From: an uncultured Bacteroidales bacterium
GTDB lineage: Bacteria > Bacteroidota > Bacteroidia > Bacteroidales > Paludibacteraceae
Length of the DNA: 64,000 nt
Assembly: GCA_902800525.1 (NCBI GenBank)
Contig: CADCEV010000002.1
Coordinates: forward strand, 31,695-95,694
Reading direction: 5' to 3'
The position numbers and the translations under genes were made by a program. Under the pieces are notes generated by a model, which saw only the letters and a program-made list of their open reading frames with translations, was not told where the DNA came from and searched no databases. Every line of letters starts with the position of its first letter. Within the stretch, counting starts at the first letter, position 1. Positions 38,461 through 47,955 of this stretch are shown here, one piece after another.

Positions 38461-40146
38461 ATGAAAAAAGGTTTATTTCTGAGCCTCATTGCTGCTGCAG
38501 TAATGTTGGCATCTTGTAACAACACGTTACAGAACCCGGAGCAAATCAACGTAAACCCGAGTCCGCTGACTAAGGTGGGCAACAAGGTAAATGCTGAGAT
38601 TACCGGAACATTCCCCGCAAAGAAATTCGCTAAAAAAGGCGTGCTGGTTGTAACCCCTGTATTGAAATACGAGGGCAAAGAGGCATTAGGCGAGCCTGTT
38701 ACTTACGTTGGTGAGAAAGCGAAAGAGAACGGAACTACCGTTAATTACGCAAACGGCGGTAAGTACACCCAGAGCTGCTCGTTCAACTACGTTCCCGAGA
38801 TGAAGAAATCGGAGTTGTACCTGCGCTTTAAAGCAACCGTTGGTAAGAAAGAGATCGAGATTCCTGATCTGAAGATCGCTGACGGTGTAGTAGCTACTTC
38901 TGAGTTGGCATCTGCAAAAGACAACAAGACCGCAACTACTCCGGACAAGTTCCAACGCGTTATTCAGGAGTTGACCGAGGCAGACATCAAGTTCCTCATC
39001 CAGAGCGCTAATCTTCGTTCATCGGAGACCAAGTCTGACGCTGTCAAGGCATTGCAGGCTGCTATCAAGGACGCAAACGATGCTGAGCGCAAAGAGATCA
39101 ACAAATTAGAGGTTGCCGGCTACGCATCTCCTGATGGTGGCATGGATCTGAACGAGAAACTGGCTAAGAACCGTCAGAAAGTAGCAGCTGATTTCCTCAA
39201 GAAAGGTCTGAAGAAAGACAAAGTGAAAGCTAACGTCGAGTCCAACATCACCGCAGAGGACTGGGAAGGTTTCCAGAAAGCAATGGAGCAGAGCAACATG
39301 CAGGACAAAGACCTGGTATTGCGTGTTCTGTCGATGTACAGCGATCCTGAGGAGCGCGAGGCACAAATCAAGAACCTGAGTTCTGTATATGGCACTATCG
39401 CCAATGAGATCCTGCCGGCTCTCCGTCGCAGCCGCCTGATTTTGACGACTGACCTGATTGGTAAGAGCGATGCTGAGATCCGCGACTTGGCAAAGAAAGA
39501 TCCGGCTCAACTGAGCGTTGAGGAGTTGCTCTATGCTGTAACGCTGACCAACGACAAAGCTGAGAAGATGGAGCTCCTGTCAAAGGCTGCAAATATCTAC
39601 AATGACTACCGCGCATGGAATGGTCTGGGCCAACTCTATTTCGAGGATGGTAACATCGCTGAGGCTCGCCGTTGCTACGGTCACGCATTGAGCATTGAGC
39701 CGAATAACCCGGATGTAAACTACAACGCAGGTCTTGCAGCTATGGCTGACGGCGACCTGAAGAAAGCAGAGGAGTACCTCGGTAAAGCAGCCGGCACCAA
39801 GGGTAACTTGGACGCAGCTCTCGGTACACTCTATACGCAGAAGGGTGAGTACGCAGCAGCTAAGAAAGCATATGGCAGCAAGGCTACCAACAACGCAGCT
39901 GTTCAGCAGATCCTCAACGAGGATTATGCAGGTGCTTCCAAGACTTTGGCAGCCGTTAAGGAGCCGAACGCAACTACCGCTTATCTGAAAGCTGTTGTAG
40001 GCGCTCGCACCAACGACAAAGCAGCTGTTATCGGCAACCTCAAAGAGGCTGTGGCTAAAGACAGCAACCTCAAAGCTCGCGCCGCTAAGGATATCGAGTT
40101 CGCTAAGTTTGCAGAGGACGCTGAGTTCCAAGCAATTGTGAAGTAA
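38461..40146 (+). CDS. Lipoprotein with OmpA-like and TPR domains
   Basis: 561 aa from the ATG at 38461 (a second ATG lies two codons upstream; the shorter form gives a cleaner signal, lipobox LASC). After a beta-rich N-terminal part (about 20-150), an OmpA-C-like peptidoglycan-binding segment shows VAGYASPDGGMDLNEKLAKNRQKVAADFLKKGL (about 215-250). Residues 365-460 are tetratricopeptide repeats (WNGLGQLYFEDGNIAEARRCYGHALSIEPNNPDVNYNAGLAAMADGDLKKAEEYL). Codon use is strongly biased (GAG, AAA, GCA), suggesting high expression. Likely a peptidoglycan-linked structural lipoprotein. The stop overlaps the next start by 1 base. Confidence 0.88.
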   Translation: MKKGLFLSLIAAAVMLASCNNTLQNPEQINVNPSPLTKVGNKVNAEITGTFPAKKFAKKGVLVVTPVLKYEGKEALGEPVTYVGEKAKENGTTVNYANGGKYTQSCSFNYVPEMKKSELYLRFKATVGKKEIEIPDLKIADGVVATSELASAKDNKTATTPDKFQRVIQELTEADIKFLIQSANLRSSETKSDAVKALQAAIKDANDAERKEINKLEVAGYASPDGGMDLNEKLAKNRQKVAADFLKKGLKKDKVKANVESNITAEDWEGFQKAMEQSNMQDKDLVLRVLSMYSDPEEREAQIKNLSSVYGTIANEILPALRRSRLILTTDLIGKSDAEIRDLAKKDPAQLSVEELLYAVTLTNDKAEKMELLSKAANIYNDYRAWNGLGQLYFEDGNIAEARRCYGHALSIEPNNPDVNYNAGLAAMADGDLKKAEEYLGKAAGTKGNLDAALGTLYTQKGEYAAAKKAYGSKATNNAAVQQILNEDYAGASKTLAAVKEPNATTAYLKAVVGARTNDKAAVIGNLKEAVAKDSNLKARAAKDIEFAKFAEDAEFQAIVK

Positions 40147-40382
40147 TGTCAGTATTATTTCCGAAAGTAAATAAACCCCGTGAGTGGGACTACCGCCCCA
40201 TTTACTTCGACCCGGAAAAGGAGGCGCGCAAGGATAAAAAACTTGCGCGTCTTCGTCGCGGGGCTTTTCGGGAAGAGCACGAGAAAAATATGTCCGAAAT
40301 GCGTCGTAAGAGGCCTTCCAAATTAGCATTTTGGATCGTTCTGATCGTGTTACTGCTCTTCTCCTTCTATTTCTTGTTCTAA
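40146..40382 (+). CDS. Small single-span membrane protein
   Basis: 78 aa. A very basic and acidic N-terminal part (YFDPEKEARKDKKLARLRRGAFREEHEKNMSEMRRKRP) is followed by one membrane helix at the C-terminus (LAFWIVLIVLLLFSFYFLF), a tail-anchored layout. TAATG overlap with the preceding lipoprotein gene indicates translational coupling. Similar small proteins are common next to such lipoproteins in Bacteroidales; function unknown to me. Confidence 0.8.
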   Translation: MSVLFPKVNKPREWDYRPIYFDPEKEARKDKKLARLRRGAFREEHEKNMSEMRRKRPSKLAFWIVLIVLLLFSFYFLF

Positions 40383-40412
40383 TATAATAAGGAGTAGTTT
40401 CCTTTTCCGAGT

Positions 40413-42233
40413 ATGGATATCATTCATTTATTACCGGACAGCGTAGCTAACCAGATAGCGGCAGGCGAGGTCATTCAACGGCCGGCGTCTTGTCTGAAAG
40501 AGTTAGTGGAAAACAGCTTGGATGCGGGAGCCAAACGCATTCAGGTGATTGTTCGCGACGCCGGACGGACCTTGCTGCAAGTAATAGATGACGGTATCGG
40601 CATGAGCGAAATGGACGCGCGTCTGGCGTTCGAACGGCATGCCACCAGTAAGATCCGCGAGGCGCAAGATCTGTTCACGCTTCGCACAATGGGTTTCCGC
40701 GGCGAGGCATTGGCATCTATCTGCGCAGTGGCGCAAGTGGAAATGACCACGCGGCGTGCAGAGGACGAGACGGGTACACTATTGGAGATCCACGGCTCGG
40801 ACGTTATTCGCCAAGAGGTTTGCAGCTGCCCTGTGGGTACGAATATCAAGGTCAGCAACCTCTTTTTCAATGTGCCGGTACGCCGTAAGTTCCTCAAAAC
40901 CGACCAAACAGAGTTGCGCAACCTGCTCACCGAGTTCTACCACATCGTGTTAGTCTATCCGAAAGTCAGTTTCACTTTCGTGCATAACGATGAGATTCTT
41001 TTGGAATTGCCCGCCGGCAGCGAGAAACAGCGCATAGAGGCGGTATTCGGCAATCCCAAACGAAATGTCTATACCTCTGCTTTTGTGGAGATTAAGACGG
41101 ATACGGAGTTGGTCAATATCCATGGATTTATCGTCAAACCCGAAAATGCAACCCGCAAGGCGGAGCAGTATTTCTTCGTTAACGGGCGGTATATGCGTCA
41201 TCCGTATTTCCAGAAGGCTGTGATGACCGCGTATTCGGGTATGTTGCCCAACGATTATCAGCCTTCATTCTTTATCTATTTTGATATCTCGCCGGAAGCG
41301 ATTGATGTCAATATTCATCCTACCAAAACCGAGATCAAGTTCGCCGACGAGCAGATGATTTTCCAAATTCTCATGGCGTGTGTGCGTGAGGGTTTGGGTA
41401 AGTTCACGCTTGCTCCGACGATTGATTTCGATAATCCTTCCACAATCGACATTCCTCTGCCGAGCAACGGACCTGTCTCTCGTCCGCAGGTGGCAGTTGA
41501 TCCGACCTATAACCCTTTCCATACTCGTAACACGATTTATCCGGACAAAGTGCCGACCCATTGGGAGAGCCTGTATGAGGGTTTGCAAGGCGAGAAACCA
41601 GCGCCGAACGTTCCGGTTTTTCGGGAAGATCCGCTCTTCGTAGAACCGGAGGTACTCAAATCGGAAGATGTCGAATCCTGTCCGTTATGGCAATATAACG
41701 GCAAATACATCCTTGTCCCAAGTGCGAACGGGCTTGTGCTGATAAACCAGCATCGCGCGCATTCGGCGGTTTTGTATGCGCAGTTCATGGAGCAGCTGAC
41801 GCATACTCAAGGAGCTTCCCAGCAGTTGCTTTTTCCGGAAGTGCTGGAATTGTCTCGGGAGGAAATGATTCTGATGAGCCAGATGCAGGGGGACTTGCAT
41901 GCCATCGGTTTTGATATAGCGCAACTGAGCCCGGACAGTTTCTCTATTCAGGGTATTCCTGCGCAGTTAGCGAATCAGTCGGCTATTCCTGTGCTCCAGC
42001 ATATAGTGCAGCAGGTGCGCGAGCGCGAGGCGGATACCCAACGCGAATGGCAGGAGCAGATAGCCCGTGCGTTGGCGCAAAGCGCAGCTATTCCTTACGG
42101 TCAGACACTGACAGAGCAAGAGATGCGCGACTTGGTCACCCGCCTTGTCCAGTTAGACCATTACCGCCGCACGCCGGAAGGAAAAATTATCCTTTCGCTC
42201 CTCGGCGACGAAGAGATAGCCAAGAGGTTTTAA
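40413..42233 (+). CDS. mutL: DNA mismatch repair protein MutL
   Basis: 606 aa. The N-terminal GHKL ATPase shows ELVENSLDAGAKRIQV, DDGIGMSEMD, and FRGEALASI, with FVNGRYMRHP and DVNIHPTKTEIKF in the second domain. The C-terminal dimerisation domain (about 425-606) lacks the DQHAxxER endonuclease motif; the equivalent reads NQHRAHSAVLY. The end ACAQSAAIPYGQ-like region carries no zinc-site Cys. Endonuclease activity is therefore doubtful, although most non-enteric MutL proteins have it. It couples mismatch recognition by MutS to strand repair. Confidence 0.95.
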   Translation: MDIIHLLPDSVANQIAAGEVIQRPASCLKELVENSLDAGAKRIQVIVRDAGRTLLQVIDDGIGMSEMDARLAFERHATSKIREAQDLFTLRTMGFRGEALASICAVAQVEMTTRRAEDETGTLLEIHGSDVIRQEVCSCPVGTNIKVSNLFFNVPVRRKFLKTDQTELRNLLTEFYHIVLVYPKVSFTFVHNDEILLELPAGSEKQRIEAVFGNPKRNVYTSAFVEIKTDTELVNIHGFIVKPENATRKAEQYFFVNGRYMRHPYFQKAVMTAYSGMLPNDYQPSFFIYFDISPEAIDVNIHPTKTEIKFADEQMIFQILMACVREGLGKFTLAPTIDFDNPSTIDIPLPSNGPVSRPQVAVDPTYNPFHTRNTIYPDKVPTHWESLYEGLQGEKPAPNVPVFREDPLFVEPEVLKSEDVESCPLWQYNGKYILVPSANGLVLINQHRAHSAVLYAQFMEQLTHTQGASQQLLFPEVLELSREEMILMSQMQGDLHAIGFDIAQLSPDSFSIQGIPAQLANQSAIPVLQHIVQQVREREADTQREWQEQIARALAQSAAIPYGQTLTEQEMRDLVTRLVQLDHYRRTPEGKIILSLLGDEEIAKRF

Positions 42234-42246
42234 AAAATTAGATACT

Positions 42247-43077
42247 ATGAGAAATTATACTTTGTACATTGTACTTTGTTTCTTTGTCCTTTTGTCGGCA
42301 TGTACGCCGCAAGACCATTTGACCATTCTGCACACCAACGATACGCACTCGCAGATCGAGCCCAAGAGCAACGGGCAGTGCGGCTATGCGCGCCGTATGG
42401 GCATGATAGCGCAGGAACGCAAGGCGGATAAGAACCTGCTTTTAGTGGATGCGGGCGATTTTTGCCAGGGCACTCCTTATTTTAATATATATCGCGGGCG
42501 CGTGGAGATAGACGCGATGAACAGAATGCGTTATAACGCCACCACGCTCGGAAACCACGAGTTTGACAATGGTCTGGACACCTTGGCGGAAGTGCTCAAA
42601 GGCGCGCAGTTCCCGGTCGTTTGTGCGAATTATGATTTTACCGGCACGGCGATGGAAGGTGTAACCAGACCCTTTGTGATTGTTCGCAAAGGTCAGCTCA
42701 AAGTGGGTATTTTCGGATTAGGATGCGACCCCAAAGGCCTGATAGCCGATAAGAATTTCCTGCCGGCGCAATTTCTCGCGCCTTATCCCATTGCCCAGCA
42801 GATGGCGGACACGCTGCGTCAACAAGGGTGCGATGTGGTGGTTTGTCTGAGCCATATGGGTACATACGGCAAAGCCAAAGAGGATATCTGCGATGTGGAA
42901 ATGGTCAAAAACACCCGCGGAATAGATGTGGTGATCGGCGGACATACCCATCAATTATACGATCATCTGAGGGTCGCCAATTTGGACGGAGACAGCGTTC
43001 CTTTGTGCCAAATGAGCAAAGGAGGAGCCTATTTAGGCAAAATAATGCTACTTTTAAGTGACAAAAACGAAAAATAA
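42247..43077 (+). CDS. Metallophosphatase lipoprotein (5'-nucleotidase N-domain type)
   Basis: 276 aa. Lipobox LSAC at about 19 anchors it. The calcineurin-like domain of UshA-type enzymes is complete: ILHTNDTHSQIEP, DAGDFCQGTPYF, TTLGNHEFDNG, CLSHMGTYG, and IGGHTHQLYDH, which give the two-metal site. The C-terminal substrate domain of 5'-nucleotidases is absent, as in many Bacteroidales proteins where the two domains are separate genes. The usual partner gene is not adjacent here. Short 13-bp gap after mutL suggests the same transcript. Confidence 0.92.
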   Translation: MRNYTLYIVLCFFVLLSACTPQDHLTILHTNDTHSQIEPKSNGQCGYARRMGMIAQERKADKNLLLVDAGDFCQGTPYFNIYRGRVEIDAMNRMRYNATTLGNHEFDNGLDTLAEVLKGAQFPVVCANYDFTGTAMEGVTRPFVIVRKGQLKVGIFGLGCDPKGLIADKNFLPAQFLAPYPIAQQMADTLRQQGCDVVVCLSHMGTYGKAKEDICDVEMVKNTRGIDVVIGGHTHQLYDHLRVANLDGDSVPLCQMSKGGAYLGKIMLLLSDKNEK

Positions 43078-43087
43078 TAAAAAAAAA

Positions 43088-43119
43088 TTTGCTCATGTCA
43101 AAAAAAAGCAGTAATTTTG
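43088..43119 (+). promoter_or_regulatory. Promoter of acpP
   Basis: -33 TTTGCTCATGTCA, A-tract, GCAG then -7 TAATTTTG followed by CA; 20-bp spacing. Confidence 0.87.
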
Positions 43120-43196
43120 CAACGTTTTTCCAAAATAGGCAAAAAAAATATCGTAAATTAAAGAAAACACATATATTAACTTAAAGATTTAGTATT

Positions 43197-43433
43197 ATGG
43201 CTGAAATTGAAGCAAAAGTAAAAGCAATCATCGTTGATAAGCTTGGCGTAGAGGAGTCTCAAGTAACTAAAGAGGCTAATTTCCAAACTGATCTTGGTGC
43301 AGATTCTCTGGACACCGTTGAGATGATCATGGAGTTCGAGAAAGAGTTCGGTATTTCTATTCCGGATGAGGACACCCAGAAGATTGCAACCGTGGGTGAC
43401 GCGATTGCTTACGTTGAAAACGCAACGAAGTAA
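43197..43433 (+). CDS. acpP: Acyl carrier protein
   Basis: 78 aa, standard length. The phosphopantetheine site is Ser in [21 protein letters not shown] (about residue 38), with the acidic helix following. Carries growing fatty-acyl chains between enzymes. Followed 76 bp later by fabF; this acpP-fabF pairing is widespread, and both are probably read from the promoter at 43088-43119. Confidence 0.98.
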   Translation: MAEIEAKVKAIIVDKLGVEESQVTKEANFQTDLGADSLDTVEMIMEFEKEFGISIPDEDTQKIATVGDAIAYVENATK

Positions 43434-43509
43434 TTCCGTCTTTACGGGGGTTTTACGAGTTTACGGGAGACTGTAAACTCGTATGCTATATCTATACAGT
43501 ATTACATTT

Positions 43510-44769
43510 ATGGAACTAAAACGAGTAGTAATAACAGGCCTTGGAGCGATCACGCCGTTAGGCAATACGGCGCCGGGAACATGGACTGCATTGGTGAACG
43601 GAGTCAGTGGAATTGCGCCTATTACGGCGTTTGATGCCACTAATTTCAAGACTCAGTTTGCCGGCGAAGTGAAAGGCTTTGATCCCACTGCGGTGATCGA
43701 TAAGAAAGAGGCGCGCAAGATGGATCGTTATTCCCAATTCTCCGTTTGCGTAGCTGAGGAAGCGATGCGAGACAGCGGATTGGATTTGGAGAAGGAAGAC
43801 CGAAGCCGTGTGGGTGTGATCTGGGGTAGCGGTATGGGAGGATTGCAGACGATGGAGTCGGAGATTATCGACTTTGCCAAAGGCGACAGCGTACCGCGCT
43901 TTAATCCGTTTATGATCCCGAAAGCTATTCCCAGTATTGCTGCCGGACAGATTTCCATCCGTTTAGGGCTTGGTGGACCCAGTTTCTCCGTTAGTACCGC
44001 ATGTTCCTCTTCTTCTCACGCAGTGGGTTCGGCGTTTGACCAGATCCGTCTGGGGCATGCCGATGTGTTGCTCACAGGCGGCGCAGATGCTGATATTACG
44101 TTCACCGGTATAGGTGGTTTCAATTCGCTCCATGCCCTCTCTACCCGCAATGACTCGCCGGCTACCGCCAGCAGGCCTTTCTCCAAATCCCGCGACGGGT
44201 TTGTGTTGGGCGAAGGAGCGGCTTGTTTGATCCTTGAGGAGTATGAGCATGCCAAAGCGCGCGGAGCGAAGATCTACGCGGAGATTATCGGTGAGGGAAT
44301 GACTTCGGACGCGTACCATATGACCGCTCCGGATCCCGAAGGCAAAGGTGCCGAGCGGGTGATGCGTTCTGCCCTGCGCGATGCAGGTGTTGAGCCTGAG
44401 CAGGTGGATTTCATCAATACGCACGGTACATCCACGCCGTTGGGCGACGTGACGGAGCTGTTAGCTATCAAGCGCGTCTTCGGAGAACATGTGTATGACA
44501 TGAATCTGGATTCTACCAAATCCATGACCGGACATCTCATCGGGGCTACCGGCGCTGTGGAGGCTATGGCGTGCGTCATGGCGCTCAAGGAAGGAATTAT
44601 TCCGCCGACGATCAATCATGACCCCGAGGACGTGGATGAGAATATAGATTATCGCATCAATTTTACATTCGATAAAGCCCAGAAACGGGATATCCGCTAT
44701 GCGCTGAGTAACACATTCGGTTTCGGCGGACATAACGCGTGTCTGGTCTTCAAAAAATGGGAAGAGTGA
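43510..44769 (+). CDS. fabF: Beta-ketoacyl-ACP synthase II
   Basis: Condenses malonyl-ACP with acyl-ACP. 419 aa from the ATG at 43510; the open frame extends 27 bp upstream but homology starts at MELKRVVITGLGAITPLGN. The catalytic triad is visible: Cys in SVSTACSSSSHAVG, His in NTHGTSTPLGD, and His in KSMTGHLIGATGAVEAM. Ends in the typical NTFGFGGHNACLVFKKW. Acts with acpP upstream in type II fatty-acid synthesis. Confidence 0.97.
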   Translation: MELKRVVITGLGAITPLGNTAPGTWTALVNGVSGIAPITAFDATNFKTQFAGEVKGFDPTAVIDKKEARKMDRYSQFSVCVAEEAMRDSGLDLEKEDRSRVGVIWGSGMGGLQTMESEIIDFAKGDSVPRFNPFMIPKAIPSIAAGQISIRLGLGGPSFSVSTACSSSSHAVGSAFDQIRLGHADVLLTGGADADITFTGIGGFNSLHALSTRNDSPATASRPFSKSRDGFVLGEGAACLILEEYEHAKARGAKIYAEIIGEGMTSDAYHMTAPDPEGKGAERVMRSALRDAGVEPEQVDFINTHGTSTPLGDVTELLAIKRVFGEHVYDMNLDSTKSMTGHLIGATGAVEAMACVMALKEGIIPPTINHDPEDVDENIDYRINFTFDKAQKRDIRYALSNTFGFGGHNACLVFKKWEE

Positions 44770-44814
44770 CCCATATAGTTCACTCCAATTAGTCACTTTA
44801 AAATTTAAGGTATT

Positions 44815-45009
44815 ATGATTACAAAAATCGGTGAGAACGCAGGCCTCGTATGGGGTGCTCTGCAAAATGGCGCACAAGGTCTGAAAGCGCTCAAGAAAGC
44901 AACCAAACTGAAAAATGAGGAGCTTTATCTGGCTCTTGGTTGGCTCGCACGCGAGGGTAAACTGACCTTCGAAGAGACTGAGGCTGAGACCATTATTGCG
45001 CTCGCATAA
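44815..45009 (+). CDS. Winged-helix domain protein (DUF2582-like)
   Basis: 64 aa, a single winged-helix domain: [49 protein letters not shown]. This matches the short DUF2582-type proteins of Bacteroidetes. It could bind DNA, but no target is known. The start follows fabF by 45 bp and asd begins 2 bp after its stop, so it is in an operon with asd. Confidence 0.85.
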   Translation: MITKIGENAGLVWGALQNGAQGLKALKKATKLKNEELYLALGWLAREGKLTFEETEAETIIALA

Positions 45010-45011
45010 GT

Positions 45012-46016
45012 ATGGTTATCGCTATTGTAGGCGCTTCGGGCGCCGTCGGACAGGAGTTGCTGGCTGTCCTTGAACAGCGGCAATTTCCTGTGTCCGAACT
45101 AAGGCTCTTCGGGTCTGAACGGAGTGCCGGAACGAAGTATCTATTCTGCGGCAAAGAGTACGAAGTACAGTTGCTGCAACATGACGACGCTTTCAAGGGC
45201 GTCGATATTGCTTTTGTCTCCGCGGGCGCAGGTGTGTCACGCGCATATGCGGAGGACATCACCCGCTTCGGAACGATCATGATTGATAACTCATCCGCTT
45301 TCCGTATGGATGAGGATGTACCCTTGGTAGTGCCCGAAGTGAATGCGCAGGACGCGTTGAACCGTCCGCGTAACATCATCGCCAACCCCAACTGCACGAC
45401 AATCCAGATGGTCGTTGCCCTGCAAGCTATCGAGCAGCTGAGCCATATCCGCCGCGTGCATGTGTCCACCTATCAGGCGGCTTCCGGAGCCGGAGCACAG
45501 GCGATGAAAGAGTTGGAGACCCAATACCGCCAAGTCCTTAACGGAGAGGAAGTGACGGTCAATAAGTTTGCTTACCAGTTGGCATATAACCTCATCCCTC
45601 ATATCGATGTCTTCACCGAAAACGGCTACACCAAAGAGGAGATGAAGATGTTCAACGAGACGCGCAAAATCATGCACTCGGATATCAAAGTGAGTGCCAC
45701 CTGTGTCCGTGTACCGTCCCTCAGAGCACATAGCGAGAGCATCTGGGTAGAGACGGAACAGCCTGTTTCCGTAGAGCAAGCCAAAGAGGCGTTTGCGAAC
45801 GCCACCGGCTGTGTGCTCATGGACGAGCCGGAAAACAAAGTGTATCCTATGCCGCTTTTCCTGAGCGGAAAGGACGAAGTGTTCATCGGACGTGTCCGCA
45901 AAGACCTCACGGACGAGAACGGACTGAGTTTCTGGTGTGTGGGCGACCAGATCCGCAAAGGAGCAGCGCTCAATGCCGTACAAATAGCCGAATGGCTAAT
46001 GACGAATGACAAATGA
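45012..46016 (+). CDS. asd: Aspartate-semialdehyde dehydrogenase
   Basis: Reduces aspartyl-phosphate to aspartate semialdehyde in lysine/DAP, threonine and methionine synthesis. 334 aa. The NADP loop is [15 protein letters not shown], the catalytic Cys is in [11 protein letters not shown] (about 130), the GQ-type loop is [13 protein letters not shown], and [15 protein letters not shown] holds the catalytic His. The C-terminal residues LMTNDK come from a 7-bp AATGACN repeat that also contains the ATG of the next gene, giving a 4-base overlap. Confidence 0.96.
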   Translation: MVIAIVGASGAVGQELLAVLEQRQFPVSELRLFGSERSAGTKYLFCGKEYEVQLLQHDDAFKGVDIAFVSAGAGVSRAYAEDITRFGTIMIDNSSAFRMDEDVPLVVPEVNAQDALNRPRNIIANPNCTTIQMVVALQAIEQLSHIRRVHVSTYQAASGAGAQAMKELETQYRQVLNGEEVTVNKFAYQLAYNLIPHIDVFTENGYTKEEMKMFNETRKIMHSDIKVSATCVRVPSLRAHSESIWVETEQPVSVEQAKEAFANATGCVLMDEPENKVYPMPLFLSGKDEVFIGRVRKDLTDENGLSFWCVGDQIRKGAALNAVQIAEWLMTNDK

Positions 46017-46019
46017 CCA
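45998..46019 (+). repeat. Three 7-bp AATGACN units at the asd/U32 junction
   Basis: AATGACG, AATGACA, AATGACC. Each unit carries an ATG in a different frame; the third supplies the U32 gene start and the array encodes the last residues of Asd. Confidence 0.65.
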
Positions 46020-47278
46020 ATAAGCCACAAATAGAGATCATGGCTCCCGTGGGATGCTGGGAGAGTCTGGCGGCGGCTATTCAAGCCGGTGCTACTTCGG
46101 TTTATTTCGGCATCGAGCATCTGAACATGCGGGCGCGCTCGTCGGTCAATTTCACGACCGATGACATGGCAACCATCGTGGCTACCTGCCGCGAAGCGGG
46201 GGTTAAGACGTACCTGACGGTCAATACGGTCATGTACCCGGAGGACCTGCCGCTGATGCGTGAGATCGTCGATAAGGCGCATCAGGTCGGCGTGGATGCA
46301 ATCATCGCTTCCGACATCGCCGTGATGCAGTATGCGAACGCCATCGGGCAGGAGGTGCACCTCTCCACGCAACTCAATATCGCCAACACCGAGGCGCTCA
46401 AGTTCTATGCCCAGTTTGCCGATGTGGTCGTTCTGGCGCGAGAACTGAATATGTCCCAAGTGGCGTCTATCTATCGCGACATTGAGGAGCAGCATATATG
46501 CGGCAAGAACGGCGAACCGATTCGTATTGAGATGTTCTGCCACGGCGCTTTGTGTATGGCTGTCAGCGGCAAATGTTACCTCTCCCTCAATAACTACGGC
46601 CTTTCGGCTAACCGCGGAGCGTGCGTGCAGATCTGTCGGCGCGGTTATACGGTCAAAGATAAGTCTTCCGACCTCGAACTGGATATTGACAACCAGTATA
46701 TCATGAGTCCGAAAGACCTGAAAACCATTCATTTCCTCAACAAGATGCTGGATGCCGGCGTGCGTGTGCTCAAGATAGAAGGTCGTGCCCGCGGGGCGGA
46801 ATATGTATCGACGGTCGTGTCTTGTTACAAAGAGGCGGTGGAGGCTTGGCAAAGAGGGGAGTACAGCGACAATAGCATCATTGAGCCTAAGATAGCGGAT
46901 TGGAACGAGCGCCTTGCCCGTGTCTTCAACCGAGGCTTCTGGGACGGTTATTACCAGGGGCAGAAATTAGGCGAATGGACGCACGAGTACGGCAACCGCG
47001 CTACCCGCAAGAAGATTTATGCCGCCAAATGCACCAATTTCTTCAAGAATATCAGTGTGGCGGAGTTCCTTGTGGAGGCGGTAGAGGCAATAGAGGAAGG
47101 ACAAGACCTGCTCATCACCGGCGAGACAACCGGTGTCTATGAGTGTCAAGCCAAGGACTTGCACGATACGCACGGCAAGCCGACCAAACGCGTAGAGAAA
47201 GGTCAGTTCTTCTCCCTCAAAACCGATACAATCATCCGCCGCGGAGACAAACTGTTCCTCTGGGAAACGGAAAAATAA
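46013..47278 (+). CDS. U32-family (TrhP/YegQ-like) protein
   Basis: 421 aa. Opens [29 protein letters not shown], the TIM-barrel start of U32 proteins, and carries the Cys-rich signature [19 protein letters not shown] followed by [13 protein letters not shown], which binds an iron-sulfur cluster in TrhP. TrhP makes 5-hydroxyuridine at tRNA position 34 from prephenate. Older annotation calls it collagenase-like peptidase. The tRNA role is inferred from the family; substrate choice cannot be told. Start overlaps asd by 4 bases. Confidence 0.92.
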   Translation: MTNKPQIEIMAPVGCWESLAAAIQAGATSVYFGIEHLNMRARSSVNFTTDDMATIVATCREAGVKTYLTVNTVMYPEDLPLMREIVDKAHQVGVDAIIASDIAVMQYANAIGQEVHLSTQLNIANTEALKFYAQFADVVVLARELNMSQVASIYRDIEEQHICGKNGEPIRIEMFCHGALCMAVSGKCYLSLNNYGLSANRGACVQICRRGYTVKDKSSDLELDIDNQYIMSPKDLKTIHFLNKMLDAGVRVLKIEGRARGAEYVSTVVSCYKEAVEAWQRGEYSDNSIIEPKIADWNERLARVFNRGFWDGYYQGQKLGEWTHEYGNRATRKKIYAAKCTNFFKNISVAEFLVEAVEAIEEGQDLLITGETTGVYECQAKDLHDTHGKPTKRVEKGQFFSLKTDTIIRRGDKLFLWETEK

Positions 47279-47298
47279 AACGGAATACAGACAACTGA

Positions 47299-47955
47299 AT
47301 GCTGAACGCTGTGGATCATATTATCTCTCCTGCTAACGCACTCTGGTGCGGCTGGACGATGCTGTTCCTGCTCCTCTGTGCGGTTTTCGCGGAGGCGTTT
47401 CAGCCGGGTGTCATCAGCAGGGTTCATGTCTCGCTCTTTGCTAAGTCTGATCGTACGTACAAAGAGTCGCCTATGAACTTCTACGGCCAATTTTTTGTGA
47501 ACCTCTTCCGTATCGGAACAATCGCCATGGCGCTCTGCGCGTGTCTCTATTCCGGACGACCGTTCACGTTTGTTGCTTATGCCGCCGTGTGCGGCTTGGT
47601 GATGGCGGTAATGCTCATCAAAATGCTTTGTAATGTGTTGATTGGCTATGCTTTCGATCTGCGCAATGCAGTTGTTGTTGCCTATGAGCATTATGCCAAT
47701 ATATCTACCCTGGCGATTGCGCTGCTTTACCTCGTCTTGTTGGCGATGATGCGGTTCGCCTCGCAAGAAGTGCTCTTTTGGGCGCTTGTGGGTATTGCCT
47801 GTCTTTTTGTGGCCATATGGATGTTCCGCGGGTGGAAACTGTTTGTCAGTTCCCCTATGGCGATACTCTATTTGGTTATTTATATAGCTACCTTGGAGGT
47901 CCTGCCCTTAGTCGGCCTCTATTATTTGTCGGATAAAACGATTTCTATTCTATGA
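47299..47955 (+). CDS. DUF4271 membrane protein
   Basis: 218 aa with about six membrane helices and the segment MNFYGQFFVNLFRIGTIAMALC plus GYAFDLRNAVVVAYEHYANISTLAIALLYL. The family (DUF4271) is restricted to Bacteroidetes and sits directly upstream of hemD, as here (4-base overlap). Function unknown; the constant pairing with uroporphyrinogen-III synthase hints at an envelope or haem-related role, which is inference. Confidence 0.85.
   Translation: MLNAVDHIISPANALWCGWTMLFLLLCAVFAEAFQPGVISRVHVSLFAKSDRTYKESPMNFYGQFFVNLFRIGTIAMALCACLYSGRPFTFVAYAAVCGLVMAVMLIKMLCNVLIGYAFDLRNAVVVAYEHYANISTLAIALLYLVLLAMMRFASQEVLFWALVGIACLFVAIWMFRGWKLFVSSPMAILYLVIYIATLEVLPLVGLYYLSDKTISIL

Noticed and set aside
45626-46852. 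408-codon minus-strand ORF across asd and the U32 gene
   Set aside because: Spans two intact genes on the other strand; no coding signature of its own.
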